Part shown: positions 55,391-64,000 of the stretch, piece by piece
Numbering within the stretch: the stretch's first letter is position 1
How the letters are laid out: every line of letters begins with the position of its first letter
Assembly (NCBI RefSeq): GCF_012241385.1
Contig: NZ_JAAVXB010000002.1
Location: forward strand, 372,001-436,000
Source: Solimonas marina
Lineage (GTDB): Bacteria > Pseudomonadota > Gammaproteobacteria > Nevskiales > Nevskiaceae
Direction: 5' to 3'
DNA length: 64,000 bases
Made by a program: the position numbers and the translations under genes
The notes under the pieces: model-generated
The model's database searches: none
The model's input: the letters and a program-made list of their open reading frames with translations, nothing else
What the model was told of the DNA's origin: nothing

Positions 55391-56318
55391 GCACGAGGAA
55401 CACGCCAATCACGAAGCCTGGGCGATTCCATACGGGGATCTGCTGACCTTGCTGCTGGCGTTCTTCGTCGTCATGTACGCGGTTTCGTCGGTCAATGAAG
55501 GCCGCTATCGCGTCCTGGCCGATTCGCTGGCGCAGGCCTTTGGCGGGCCGCCGAAGTCGGTCAAGCCGATCCAGATCGGCGACAAGCCGCAAAAGGGCAC
55601 GCAGGCCGACGCTATGTTCAACACGCCGGACATGCGCGGCTTCGAGCAGGAGTCGTCGCAGCTGGCGTCAGGGCCGGCCGGCGTGCGCCAGGGCGGCGAG
55701 CAAGCGGCGCAGCGCGCCGACGGTGAACTGCAGAAGACCGCCGGCAGTGGCAGCGCCGCGTTGCGGCAGATGTCCGACGAAGTGCGCATCGCGATGAAGG
55801 ACTTGATCAGCAAGAACCTCGTCGCCGTGCGCCAGAGCGAGCACTGGCTGCAGATCGAGATCCGTACCGACATCCTGTTTCCGAGCGGGGTCGCCGATGT
55901 CTCGCAGCGTGCCACGCCGGTGCTGCGGCAACTGGCCCAGATTCTCGCGCCGTTCCCGAATCCGCTGCGCATCGAAGGCTATACCGACGATGTGCCGATC
56001 GCCACGACGCGCTTTCCGTCGAACTGGGAGTTGTCGGCCGGTCGCGCCGCGAGCGTCGTGCACCTGTTCATGGAGTCCGGTGTCGACCCGACACGAATGA
56101 GCGTTGCAGGTTTTGCACAGTACCGACCGGTCGGTGACAACCAGACGGCCGACGGCCGCAACCGCAATCGCCGTGTCGTGGTGGTGGTGATGGCCAGCGA
56201 CGCGCCGGATGCGCGTGGTGTCGCCGGGGCGATTCCGGACGCCGAGGGCGGCGCCGGCCAGCCCGCGCCACCCGCCGCCGCCGCGGGCGCACACAGCGTC
56301 AGCGCGGGAGGACTGTGA
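55374..56318 (+). CDS. motD: Flagellar stator protein MotD (MotB family)
   Basis: The 314-residue protein has a single N-terminal helix with the ion-binding D22 in AIPYGDLLTLLLAFFVVMYA. A C-terminal OmpA-like peptidoglycan-binding domain follows (IEGYTDDVPIATTRFPSNWELSAGRAASVVHLFM). The variable Ala/Pro tail ends the protein. It starts with GTG at 55374, within the motC end. The stop overlaps the following cheW-like ATG. Confidence 0.95.
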   Translation: MARRHRHEEHANHEAWAIPYGDLLTLLLAFFVVMYAVSSVNEGRYRVLADSLAQAFGGPPKSVKPIQIGDKPQKGTQADAMFNTPDMRGFEQESSQLASGPAGVRQGGEQAAQRADGELQKTAGSGSAALRQMSDEVRIAMKDLISKNLVAVRQSEHWLQIEIRTDILFPSGVADVSQRATPVLRQLAQILAPFPNPLRIEGYTDDVPIATTRFPSNWELSAGRAASVVHLFMESGVDPTRMSVAGFAQYRPVGDNQTADGRNRNRRVVVVVMASDAPDARGVAGAIPDAEGGAGQPAPPAAAAGAHSVSAGGL

Positions 56319-56791
56319 TGGATGCCGCCACGCGTCGCGTCGAGGCCGAATCGGCCCGCTGGGTTTGCTTCGGGCTCGGGGGGCAGGACTACGGACTGCC
56401 GATCGTGCAGGTACAGGAAGTGTTGCGGCTGCCGCCGATCGAAGCCGTGCCGGGCTGCATCGACATCGTGCCGGGCGTGATCAATCTGCGTGGCCAGGTG
56501 GTCACGGTGATCGATCTGCGCTGCCATCTGCAGTTGTCGATGACGCCGGCCACCGCTGACTCGCGCATCGTCGTCGTCGCCCATGACGGCGAACCGTTCG
56601 GCTTGCTCGTCGATCGCATCGGCGAAGTCACGAAGCTGGCCGCGAGTGACATCAAGCCGGTGCCGACCCTGCATCGGCACGGCGACCGCTATGGCTTTGC
56701 CGGCGTGGCCCGTCATGGTGGCGGTTTGTTGACGCTGCTCGATGTGCCGGCGCTGATGCGTGGCATCGGTGGCGTGTTCCTGAGTCGCTGA
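56318..56791 (+). CDS. cheW: CheW-like coupling protein
   Basis: The 157-residue CheW domain shows WVCFGLGGQDYGLPIVQVQEVL, PGCIDIVPGVINLRGQVVTVIDLR and LLVDRIGEVTKLAASDIKPV. It couples receptors to CheA. The ATG at 56318 has GGGAGGA upstream; the in-frame GTG three bases earlier is the alternative. It closes the flagellar-cluster chemotaxis genes. Confidence 0.92.
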   Translation: MDAATRRVEAESARWVCFGLGGQDYGLPIVQVQEVLRLPPIEAVPGCIDIVPGVINLRGQVVTVIDLRCHLQLSMTPATADSRIVVVAHDGEPFGLLVDRIGEVTKLAASDIKPVPTLHRHGDRYGFAGVARHGGGLLTLLDVPALMRGIGGVFLSR

Positions 56792-56912
56792 CCGTCCGTC
56801 CCCGCCTTTCGTACCGCTCGTCTCCGCCTCGTGCAAAAAGCACAGGGTGCGGCCGCTGTCGTGAGAGTCAGCCACTCCGTGCTGCCCACATTTCGAGAGA
56901 CGAGGAATTGCC

Positions 56913-59738
56913 ATGGTGCTGCCTCTGCGTTCCACCGCTGTGCGAGCCGTTGCGCTCTGTGCCGGCCCGGCACTGCTGGTTGCCCTGATCGGCGCGGCGT
57001 TGTTGGCTGCCGGCACTTCAGCGGGGTCCATCGCCATCCTGACGGTGGCGGCCATCGTGTTCGGCGTGACCGCCGGCAGCGTGCTGAGCCGAAGTCAGCA
57101 ACGCGTTGTCGATGATGTACGGCAGACGGCTGACGCGATGGGCCGCGGCAGCTTCGATGCCGCCGTGCAGCACGGCGAGGTGGCCGCGCCGCTGCAGCAG
57201 ATGCTGACCACGATGCGCGAGCAGCACGGCGAGCTGACGCGCACGCAGCGCGAATACGACGGCCTGATGGCGGCACTCGACCGCTCGCAGGCCGTCATCG
57301 AATTTACGCTGGACGGTCATATCCTGCAGGCCAACGACAACTTCCTCGCCGCGCTCGGCTACAGCCTGTCTGAAATTCGTGGCCAGCATCATTCGATGTT
57401 CGTCGAACCGGCGGTTCGCGACAGCGTCGAGTACCGGCAGTTCTGGGAACGCCTGGGTCGCGGTGAATATGACGCCGGCCAGTACAAGCGCGTCGGCAAG
57501 AACGGCCGCGAGATCTGGATTCAGGCGTCGTACAACCCGGTGCTCGACGAGCACGGCAAGCCGTGGAAGGTCGTCAAATACGCGACCGACATCACCGCGC
57601 AGAAGGCCAAGGCGGCCGACTACGAAGGCCAGCTCGCGGCGATCGACAAGGCGCAGGCGGTCATCGAGTTCACGCTTGATGGCCACATCGTGCAGGCCAA
57701 CGAGAATTTCCTGAAGACGCTGGGTTATCGCCTCGACGAGATTCGCGGCCAGCATCATTCGATGTTCGTGACCGCCGCCGAACGCGACAGCGAGACCTAT
57801 CGGCATTTCTGGGAGAAGCTCGGCCGCGGCGAGTACGACGCCGGACGCTATCGCCGTGTCGGCAAGGAGGGTCGCGAGGTCTGGATCCAGGCGTCGTACA
57901 ACCCCATCCTCGATGCTTCCGGTCGGCCGATGAAGGTGGTCAAGTACGCCAGCGACATCACCGCCGAAGTCGAAGCCGCTGCGCGTCTGCAGCAGGTTGT
58001 CGAGGCGACGCAGACCGTGGTGGTGGCGGCGCGCGGCGGAGACCTCACGCAGCGTTTGCCGACCGACGGTCAGTCCGGCACGGTGTTGTCGCTGTGCGAA
58101 ACGATCAACGCCCTGCTCGACGACGTGAAAGCCACGCGCGATCGTGATCTGGAGCGCGCCGCCGCCGACAAGAAGCTGGCCGACGAGAACCTGCGCATCC
58201 GCAACGCACTCGACAACGTCAACACCAATGTGATGATCGCCAATAACGACCGGCAGATCATTTACCTGAATCAGTCGATCGTGCAGATGCTGGGCAAGGC
58301 CGAGGCCGAGATTCGCAGTGACCTGCCGAGCTTCGATGTGCGCAAGCTGCTCGGCGGCTCGATCGATCAGTTCCACCGCGCGCCGGAGCACCAGCAGCGC
58401 ATGCTGGCATCGCTGCGCGATACGCACCGCGCGCAGATCAAGGTCGGTGGCCGGACCTTTGCGCTGACCGTGAATCCGATCATCAATGCCGACGGCGAGC
58501 GGCTGGGCTCGGTCGTCGAGTGGCTGGATCGCACCGAGGAGGTGGCGGTCGAGGCCGAAGTCAGCAGCATCGTGCGCGCCGCCGCCGACGGCGACTTTGG
58601 CCGTCGCGTGTCCATCGATGGCAAGCAGGGCTTCTTCCTGCAGCTGGCCGAAAACATCAATCGCCTGCTCGAAACCAGCGACGCCGGCCTGCGCGAACTG
58701 GCGCGGGTGTTCGATGCACTTGCGCACGGCGATCTGACGCAGCGCATCGACGCCGAATTCCGCGGCACCTTCGGTCAGCTCAAGGACGATGCGAATACCA
58801 CCGTCGCACAGCTGACCGAGATCGTCTCGCAGATCAAGTCGGCGACCGACACCATCAATACCGCGGCACGAGAGATTGCGGCTGGCAACAGCGACCTGTC
58901 GTCGCGCACCGAAGAGCAGGCGGCGAGCCTCGAAGAAACGGCGTCGTCGATGGAGGAGCTGACTTCGACGGTCAAGCAGAACGCGCAGAACGCCTACCAG
59001 GCCAATCAGCTCGCGATCGGCGCGTCCGACGTCGCGGTCAAGGGCGGCGCCGTGGTAGCCGAGGTGGTCGCGACCATGTCGTCGATCTCCGAGTCGAGCA
59101 AGAAGATCGCCGACATCATCGGCGTGATCGACGGCATCGCGTTCCAGACCAACATCCTGGCATTGAACGCCGCCGTCGAAGCGGCGCGTGCCGGCGAACA
59201 GGGTCGTGGTTTCGCGGTGGTGGCCGGTGAAGTCCGCAATCTCGCGCAGCGCAGCGCCTCGGCGGCCAAGGAAATCAAGGCCCTGATCGGTGACGCCGCC
59301 GGCCGTGTCGACAACGGCGCCAAGCTGGTCGAACAGGCGGGGCGGACCATGGACGAAATCGTGGTCAGCGTGAAACGTGTCACCGACATCATGGGGGAGA
59401 TCACCTCGGCCTCGCAGGAGCAAAGCCAGGGCATTGAGCAGATCAACCAGACCGTGACGCAGATGGACGAAGTGACACAGCAGAACGCGGCGCTGGTCGA
59501 AGAGGCTTCAGCGTCGGCCCGCGCACTCGAAGAACAGGCCGGCGGCCTCGCCGAATCGGTCAGCCGCTTCAAGCTCGGGGGCGATACGTCGAAGCCGGCT
59601 GCGGTGGCGCAAGCCGCCGAGTCCAACCGCCGACCGGCTGCCACCAAGCCGCGCGCCGCCGCAGCACCGCCGCGCAACGCCGGCCGCGAGCCGCGCGTCA
59701 ACGGCGCCACATCGGGAGATGTCTGGACCGAGTTCTGA
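56913..59738 (+). CDS. Methyl-accepting chemotaxis protein with three PAS domains
   Basis: The 941-residue receptor has two N-terminal hydrophobic helices (about residues 10-55) with hardly any periplasmic loop. PAS1 (about 128-240) and PAS2 (about 248-360) follow; they are near-duplicates with a spacing of exactly 120 codons. A third PAS is at about 435-545, then a HAMP-like linker. The signalling hairpin carries [30 protein letters not shown] near residue 745. Sensing is probably cytoplasmic, as in Aer-type redox or oxygen receptors. The ligand is unknown. The C-terminus is VWTEF, an xWxxF-type CheR/CheB tether. The signalling helices look Tsr-like in length. A strong terminator follows. 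Confidence 0.93.
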   Translation: MVLPLRSTAVRAVALCAGPALLVALIGAALLAAGTSAGSIAILTVAAIVFGVTAGSVLSRSQQRVVDDVRQTADAMGRGSFDAAVQHGEVAAPLQQMLTTMREQHGELTRTQREYDGLMAALDRSQAVIEFTLDGHILQANDNFLAALGYSLSEIRGQHHSMFVEPAVRDSVEYRQFWERLGRGEYDAGQYKRVGKNGREIWIQASYNPVLDEHGKPWKVVKYATDITAQKAKAADYEGQLAAIDKAQAVIEFTLDGHIVQANENFLKTLGYRLDEIRGQHHSMFVTAAERDSETYRHFWEKLGRGEYDAGRYRRVGKEGREVWIQASYNPILDASGRPMKVVKYASDITAEVEAAARLQQVVEATQTVVVAARGGDLTQRLPTDGQSGTVLSLCETINALLDDVKATRDRDLERAAADKKLADENLRIRNALDNVNTNVMIANNDRQIIYLNQSIVQMLGKAEAEIRSDLPSFDVRKLLGGSIDQFHRAPEHQQRMLASLRDTHRAQIKVGGRTFALTVNPIINADGERLGSVVEWLDRTEEVAVEAEVSSIVRAAADGDFGRRVSIDGKQGFFLQLAENINRLLETSDAGLRELARVFDALAHGDLTQRIDAEFRGTFGQLKDDANTTVAQLTEIVSQIKSATDTINTAAREIAAGNSDLSSRTEEQAASLEETASSMEELTSTVKQNAQNAYQANQLAIGASDVAVKGGAVVAEVVATMSSISESSKKIADIIGVIDGIAFQTNILALNAAVEAARAGEQGRGFAVVAGEVRNLAQRSASAAKEIKALIGDAAGRVDNGAKLVEQAGRTMDEIVVSVKRVTDIMGEITSASQEQSQGIEQINQTVTQMDEVTQQNAALVEEASASARALEEQAGGLAESVSRFKLGGDTSKPAAVAQAAESNRRPAATKPRAAAAPPRNAGREPRVNGATSGDVWTEF

Positions 59739-59755
59739 GGCGCTGGACGAGGTGA

Positions 59756-59800
59756 ACGCGGCGCGTCGCACTCTCGCAGTGCGGCGCGCCGCGTCGTTTT
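59756..59800 (+). terminator. Intrinsic terminator after the triple-PAS receptor
   Basis: A 17-bp stem (59756-59772 with 59778-59794) with one G-U wobble and a 5-base loop is followed by CGTTTT. It begins 18 bp after the stop codon. It separates the receptor from the STAS-led operon. Confidence 0.75.
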
Positions 59801-59974
59801 GGGCGGACGTGCCGCGTGCCGGCGCCGCGAACCCCCAGCGGCTGTCGCCGGCCGACGAGCGTCACACCGAGCGGCCCTCTGCGGCACGGGCCGCGCTCAA
59901 GAAAGCGAGACGGCTTGCCGCTACTGGAGTCGAGGCTCATCTGATCCGGCACCGCCGGCCAACCAGGAATGTTC

Positions 59975-60289
59975 ATGTCCGCAAGTTCCGCTGCTCCCCC
60001 GACTGAAGACGCTGTCGTCCTGCAGCTGCCGGCCGATCTCGGTATCGAGTCGGTGGCGGCGCTGAAGCAGACCTTGGCGGCACAGCTCGATGCGGCATCG
60101 CTGACGATCGACGCGACGGCGGCGTCGAGATTGCACGCGGCTGCCCTGCAATTGCTGGCGGCGTTCTGCCGCAGCCGCAAGGACGCCGGTCACGCGACGC
60201 GATGGTCTGCTGCCAGTGCCAGCTTCACCGACGCCGTGCGCGCGCTCGGTCTGACCCCGATGCTTGGTTTCGAAGGAGTGAAGGCATGA
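59975..60289 (+). CDS. STAS domain protein of the second chemotaxis block
   Basis: The 104-residue protein has a STAS fold: VVLQLPADLGIESVAALKQTLAAQLD, LTIDATAASRLHAAALQLLAAFC and FTDAVRALGLTPMLGF. The serine usually phosphorylated in anti-anti-sigma factors is replaced by the ASRLHAAAL segment, so phosphorylation is uncertain. AGGA lies six bases before ATG 59975, deciding it over ATG 59969. Small STAS genes often lead CheY-CheA-CheW operons in xanthomonads. The stop overlaps the next ATG. Confidence 0.85.
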   Translation: MSASSAAPPTEDAVVLQLPADLGIESVAALKQTLAAQLDAASLTIDATAASRLHAAALQLLAAFCRSRKDAGHATRWSAASASFTDAVRALGLTPMLGFEGVKA

Positions 60290-60654
60290 GTGCCGAAAAG
60301 ATACTCGCGGTCGACGATTCGGCCTCGATGCGACAGATGGTGGCGTTCACCTTGCGCGACGCCGGTTTCGATGTGGCCGAAGCTGCGGACGGCCAGGAAG
60401 CCTTGGAAATGGCGCAGCGCGAGCCGTACCGACTGGTGCTGTGTGACGTCAACATGCCACGCATGGACGGCATCAGTCTGGTCCGCGAGCTGCGCCAGAT
60501 TCCGAGCTACAAATTCACGCCGCTGCTGATGCTGACCACCGAGTCCGGTCCGGAGAAGAAGCAGGAGGGCAAGGCGGCCGGCGCGACCGGCTGGCTGGTC
60601 AAGCCGTTCAATCCGGAACAGCTGGTCGCGACCGTACAGCGCGTGCTGGGCTGA
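60286..60654 (+). CDS. CheY-like response regulator (second system)
   Basis: The 122-residue single receiver has phosphoacceptor D54 in LVLCDVNMPRMDG, the acidic pair D10/D11 and the lysine in LVKPFNPEQL. It is the expected target of the adjacent CheA. Its output (flagellar switch, phosphate sink or other) cannot be told from sequence alone. The ATG overlaps the STAS stop. Confidence 0.93.
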   Translation: MSAEKILAVDDSASMRQMVAFTLRDAGFDVAEAADGQEALEMAQREPYRLVLCDVNMPRMDGISLVRELRQIPSYKFTPLLMLTTESGPEKKQEGKAAGATGWLVKPFNPEQLVATVQRVLG

Positions 60655-60667
60655 GGCGCCGCCGACC

Positions 60668-62638
60668 ATGGCCAGCATCGATCTGAAGCGCTTTCATCGG
60701 GCCTTCTTCGAAGAGAGCTTCGAAGGGCTCGACATCATGGAGGCGGGCCTGCTGCGCCTCGATCCGGCGCAGCCGGACGCTGAAACGCTGAACGGTATCT
60801 TCCGTGCCGCGCATTCGATCAAGGGCGGCGCCGGCACCTTCGGGTTCTCCGGCATCACCGACTACACCCACGTTCTGGAAGCGCTGCTTGATGAGATGCG
60901 CGCCGGACGGCGGGCGCTCAATGCCAGCGACATCGATCTGCTGCTGCGCGCCACTGATGCCCTGCGTCAGCTGCTGGTCGCGGCACGCGACGAGCAGCCG
61001 GTCGACGCGGCGCTGACCGAGGCCGTGCATGCCGAGCTGACCGGTTGCCTGCACGGTGAAAAAGCGGGCGCGGCCGCCGCGCCGGTGGCCGCCAAGGCCG
61101 ACGCTGCCGAAGGCTGGCGCATGGTCTTCGCACCTCATGCCGGCCTGTTCATGAGCGGCAACGATCCGCTGCGCATCCTGCGCGAGCTGGCGACGCTCGG
61201 TGACGCGAAGATCGATGCGGTCGACGCGGCGCTGCCGGCTTTTGACGCACTGGACCCGGAGCAATGCTGTCTGTCCTGGAAGATCGACTTGCGCGGTGCG
61301 GTTTCGCGCGATGCGATCGTCGATCTGTTTGCCTGGGTTGAAGACGAGTGCGATCTGACGATCGAAGCGCTGGCGGCGGCGTCCGTGCCTGCCTCGAGCG
61401 TCACGCCGGTCGCGGCGCTGCCCGCTGCGGCGCCGAGCAAGGCGGCGACGCGCCCTGGCGCTGACGCCACGTCGATTCGTGTGTCGACGTCGAAGATCGA
61501 CGCGATGATCGATCTGGTTGGCGAACTGGTGATTACGCAGGCGATGCTGCAGCAGCAGGCGTCGCATATCGATCCGGCAGTCGCCGAGGCCTTGTTGCAG
61601 GGGCTCGCGCAGCTCGATCGACACACGCGCTTGCTGCAGGAAGCGGTGATGTCGACGCGCATGCTGCCGGTCGACGCCGTGTTCTCGCGCTTCCCGCGCG
61701 TCGTGCACGACCTGGCCGGTCGGCTCGGCAAGCAGGTCCGCCTGCAGACCATCGGCGAGAGCACCGAACTCGACAAGAGCGTCATCGAGAAGATCGCCGA
61801 TCCGCTGACGCATCTGGTGCGCAACAGCCTCGATCACGGCATCGAGAGCGAGGACGCGCGCCGTGCCGCCGGCAAGGATCCGGCCGGCACCTTGACGCTG
61901 CGCGCCGCGCACCAGGGCGGCCACATCGTCATCGAGGTGGCCGATGATGGTGCCGGCCTCGATCGGCGGCGCATTCTGGCCAAGGCCGCAGAGCGCGGAC
62001 TGTCCTGCGATGCGTCGATGACCGACAGCGAGGTCTGGCAACTGATCTTCGCGCCGGGCTTCTCGACCGCCGCGCAGGTGACGGACGTGTCGGGCCGTGG
62101 CGTCGGCATGGACGTCGTCAAACGCAACATCGAATCGCTCGGCGGCCGCGTCGAGATCGGCTCGCAGACCGGTCGCGGCACCTGCGTGACGATCCGTCTG
62201 CCGCTGACGCTGGCGATCGTCGACGGCATGTCGGTAGCGGTCGGCAATGACGTCTTCATCCTGCCGCTGCCGGCCATCATCGAATCCCTGCAGCCGAGCG
62301 CCGATCAGGTCAAGCGGGTGGCCGGGCAGGGGCAGGTGGCACGCGTCCGCGACGAGTATGTGCCGCTGGTCGCGTTGCATGACTGGTTCTCGCTGCCGGC
62401 GCGTCCGCGTCCGGTACACGAGGCCATCCTCGTCATCGTCGAAGCCGAAGGTCACAAGCTGGCGCTGCAGGTCGATGCGCTGGTCGGCCAGCAGCAGGTC
62501 GTCATCAAGAGTCTCGAAACCCACTACAAGCGTGTGCCCGGCGTTTCGGGCGCGACCATACTCGGCGACGGCCGTGTCGCACTGATCGCCGACGTCGGCG
62601 AGATCGTGCGCCTCGCCACGCGCGCAGCCGCCGCCTGA
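60668..62638 (+). CDS. cheA: Chemotaxis histidine kinase CheA (second system)
   Basis: The 656-residue kinase has Hpt H49 (FRAAHSIKGGAGTFGF). A CheA P2-like middle domain lies at about residues 155-240 (PHAGLFMSGNDPLRILREL). HATPase motifs follow (HLVRNSLDHGIE, VADDGAGLDRRRI, VSGRGVGMDVVKRNI), then a CheW-like C-terminus. It differs in length and linker from the first CheA and carries the middle domain the first one lacks. Its genes for methylation (cheR, cheB) would lie beyond the window edge. Confidence 0.95.
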   Translation: MASIDLKRFHRAFFEESFEGLDIMEAGLLRLDPAQPDAETLNGIFRAAHSIKGGAGTFGFSGITDYTHVLEALLDEMRAGRRALNASDIDLLLRATDALRQLLVAARDEQPVDAALTEAVHAELTGCLHGEKAGAAAAPVAAKADAAEGWRMVFAPHAGLFMSGNDPLRILRELATLGDAKIDAVDAALPAFDALDPEQCCLSWKIDLRGAVSRDAIVDLFAWVEDECDLTIEALAAASVPASSVTPVAALPAAAPSKAATRPGADATSIRVSTSKIDAMIDLVGELVITQAMLQQQASHIDPAVAEALLQGLAQLDRHTRLLQEAVMSTRMLPVDAVFSRFPRVVHDLAGRLGKQVRLQTIGESTELDKSVIEKIADPLTHLVRNSLDHGIESEDARRAAGKDPAGTLTLRAAHQGGHIVIEVADDGAGLDRRRILAKAAERGLSCDASMTDSEVWQLIFAPGFSTAAQVTDVSGRGVGMDVVKRNIESLGGRVEIGSQTGRGTCVTIRLPLTLAIVDGMSVAVGNDVFILPLPAIIESLQPSADQVKRVAGQGQVARVRDEYVPLVALHDWFSLPARPRPVHEAILVIVEAEGHKLALQVDALVGQQQVVIKSLETHYKRVPGVSGATILGDGRVALIADVGEIVRLATRAAAA

Positions 62639-62656
62639 TCTGCAGGAGCCTTCACG

Positions 62657-63151
62657 ATGGAAGCCGCAAGCGTTCACGCAACACCCGCCGACACCGCCGA
62701 ATTTCTGACGTTCACACTCGGCGGTGAGGAATACGGTGTCGACATCCTCAAGGTCCAGGAGATCCGGGGTTATGACACGGTGACCCGCATGCCGGGTGCG
62801 CCCGACTTCATGAAGGGCGTCATCAACCTGCGTGGCACCATCGTGCCGGTCATCGACCTGCGCCTGAAGTTCGGGCTCGGCGATGCCAACTACGACGCCT
62901 TCACCGTGATGGTGATCCTCAACATCGGCAAGCGCATCGTCGGCATGGTGGTCGACAGCGTCTCCGATGTGATCGAGCTCGACCCCGAGGAAATGCGTCC
63001 GGCGCCGGAATTCGGCAGTTCGATCGACACGCGCTTCATCACCGGCCTCGGCACACGTGACGATCGCATGTTGATCCTGCTCGACATCGAGAAGCTGCTC
63101 GGCAGCGCCGACATCGGCTTGATCAACGCGGTGGTCGCACAAGCCGCCTGA
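62657..63151 (+). CDS. cheW: Chemotaxis coupling protein CheW (second system)
   Basis: The 164-residue protein is a full CheW domain: FLTFTLGGEEYGVDILKVQEIRG, MPGAPDFMKGVINLRGTIVPVIDLRLKFG and GMVVDSVSDVIELDPEEMRPA, read in parts. It links the receptors to CheA. It follows cheA after 18 bp and is followed by a terminator-like hairpin. Confidence 0.95.
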   Translation: MEAASVHATPADTAEFLTFTLGGEEYGVDILKVQEIRGYDTVTRMPGAPDFMKGVINLRGTIVPVIDLRLKFGLGDANYDAFTVMVILNIGKRIVGMVVDSVSDVIELDPEEMRPAPEFGSSIDTRFITGLGTRDDRMLILLDIEKLLGSADIGLINAVVAQAA

Positions 63152-63152
63152 C

Positions 63153-63185
63153 CGGCGGCGGCTGCGCCGCCGTCATCCTCTTTTT
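63153..63185 (+). terminator. Possible terminator after cheW
   Basis: A perfect 8-bp stem CGGCGGCG (63153-63160) with 63165-63172, loop GCTG, is followed eight bases later by a T-run (TTTTT, 63181-63185). The spacing to the T-run is longer than ideal. Confidence 0.4.
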
Positions 63186-63260
63186 CACTGCGGTTCCGCT
63201 CCGAGGGAGGGGCGGGATAGTGGGGCGCTGTGCCCGGCGCCGCCCTCATCGGAGTTCTGC

Positions 63261-64000
63261 ATGCAACTGCTCAACATGAAAATCGGCCAGCGCCTGAGCC
63301 TGGGCTTCGGCACCGTACTCGCGTTGATCGTCGGCATCGTCGCCGCATCGCTGTACTTCCAGGGCCGCATCGATGCCAAGGATCGGCAGATGCGTGAACA
63401 CGATCTGGTGTCGATGCAGCTCAGTCACGAGCTGCTGCTAGATAACACCCATCAGCAGCGCGACATCGAGAATATGTTGCTGGTGGTTTCCGACAAGGCC
63501 GAGACGCAGCGCCTGATCGAGTCAGCGCAGGCCGGCGTGCAGCGCAGCGAGGCCTTGCTCGGCCAGCTGGCGCCGCTGATGACCTCGGAGTCGGATCGCG
63601 GCCTGTACGCAACGCTCGCACAGAAGCGCCGCAACTGGCTCGACCAGCGCACCGAATTCATCGATGCCCTGGCCGATGCGGCCCCCGGCGAACTCGATGC
63701 CTACTTCTTCTCGACGGTGATGCCATACGCGCAAGCCTATAACGCCAGCATTCGCGCATTGCTTGATGCGCGCTCGGACGCGCTGGATGCGGCTGGTGCG
63801 GAAATCGGCCGCGCTGGTGCGCAGCTGAGAGGGATCGAGATGGGACTGGCTGCGCTGGCGTTGCTGACCGGGGTGGCGTTCGCATGGTGGATCACGTCCG
63901 GGATCACGCGGCCGTTGCGGCGTTCGCTGCAGATCGCGGACGCAATCGCGCAAGGCGATATGGACACGATGATCGAGGTGCGTGGGCGTGACGAAACCGC
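63261..64000 (+). CDS. Methyl-accepting chemotaxis protein, N-terminal part (cut by window edge)
   Basis: From ATG 63261, with GGAG eight bases upstream, the frame is open to the edge, giving 246 residues. It has a membrane helix at about residues 12-32 and a periplasmic helical domain of about 160 residues (four-helix-bundle-like). A second helix (GLAALALLTGVAFAWWIT) and the start of a HAMP domain (SGITRPLRRSLQIADAIAQGDMD) follow. The signalling domain lies outside. It probably feeds the adjacent CheW/CheA. Confidence 0.85.
   Translation, partial: MQLLNMKIGQRLSLGFGTVLALIVGIVAASLYFQGRIDAKDRQMREHDLVSMQLSHELLLDNTHQQRDIENMLLVVSDKAETQRLIESAQAGVQRSEALLGQLAPLMTSESDRGLYATLAQKRRNWLDQRTEFIDALADAAPGELDAYFFSTVMPYAQAYNASIRALLDARSDALDAAGAEIGRAGAQLRGIEMGLAALALLTGVAFAWWITSGITRPLRRSLQIADAIAQGDMDTMIEVRGRDET

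Noticed and set aside
57018-59423. An 801-codon minus-strand open frame opposite the triple-PAS receptor
   Set aside because: Shadow of the receptor gene; no ribosome site or family resemblance.
60608-63142. An 844-codon minus-strand open frame opposite the second cheA and cheW
   Set aside because: Shadow of confident genes.
1-64000. CRISPR arrays, tRNA or rRNA genes, prophage or transposase genes
   Set aside because: No regularly spaced repeats, cloverleaf sequences or relevant protein families were recognised on either strand.

Overview
This window is a high-GC gammaproteobacterial chromosome segment with tightly packed genes, many ATGA/TGATG overlaps and frequent GTG starts. The flagellar and chemotaxis order (fliEFGHIJK, fliLMNOPQR, flhBAFG, fliA, cheYZA, motCD, cheW) is the one shared by pseudomonads and xanthomonads. 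Together with a Kdo hydroxylase, a System I ccm cluster and repeats that resemble known xanthomonad intergenic repeats, this points to Xanthomonadales or a close relative such as Nevskiales. That placement is inference from layout and protein character, not from a database search. No tRNA, rRNA, CRISPR array, phage or transposase gene was seen.

Layout. (1) 1-6.9 kb holds outer-membrane lipopolysaccharide core genes: a partial family-4 glycosyltransferase, Kdo hydroxylase, a heptosyltransferase and hldE. An alanine/glycine symporter and ilvE lie among them. (2) 7.0-16.3 kb holds an HDOD protein and the complete cytochrome c maturation set ccmABCDEFGHI. The ccm set is split by an inverted, apparently C-terminally short ABC1-type kinase gene, with a perfect FNR/ANR-type box in its upstream gap. 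(3) 16.3-22.6 kb holds a MaoC-like hydratase, galU, and sucA-sucB with a strong terminator after sucB. (4) 22.6-24.4 kb holds an AraC regulator and a small operon for an AhpD-like protein plus a DUF2892 membrane protein, with a second FNR-like box upstream. (5) 24.5-33.6 kb is an eight-gene leftward sulfur-acquisition operon: porin, Sbp, molbindin, class II glutamine amidotransferase, second sulfate-binding protein, CysT, CysW, CysA. It faces a divergently transcribed sigma-54 activator across an AT-rich region that carries a composite palindrome. (6) 33.7-56.8 kb is the flagellar and chemotaxis regulon. (7) 56.9-64 kb is a second sensory block: a triple-PAS chemoreceptor, a STAS protein, a CheY-like regulator, a second CheA, CheW, and a chemoreceptor cut by the right edge.

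How it works together. Two closely matching sigma-54 (-24/-12) promoters precede fliE and fliL by nearly the same distance, so the export and basal-body genes probably form two RpoN-driven transcription units. A 469-bp element with 33-bp imperfect terminal inverted repeats sits between fliR and flhB and separates the two halves of the export-gate genes. The two CheA-containing blocks are adjacent, and only the first has a CheZ phosphatase. The main unexplained items are the amidotransferase and molbindin inside the sulfate operon, the split ccm cluster with its FNR-like box, and the inverted-repeat element.
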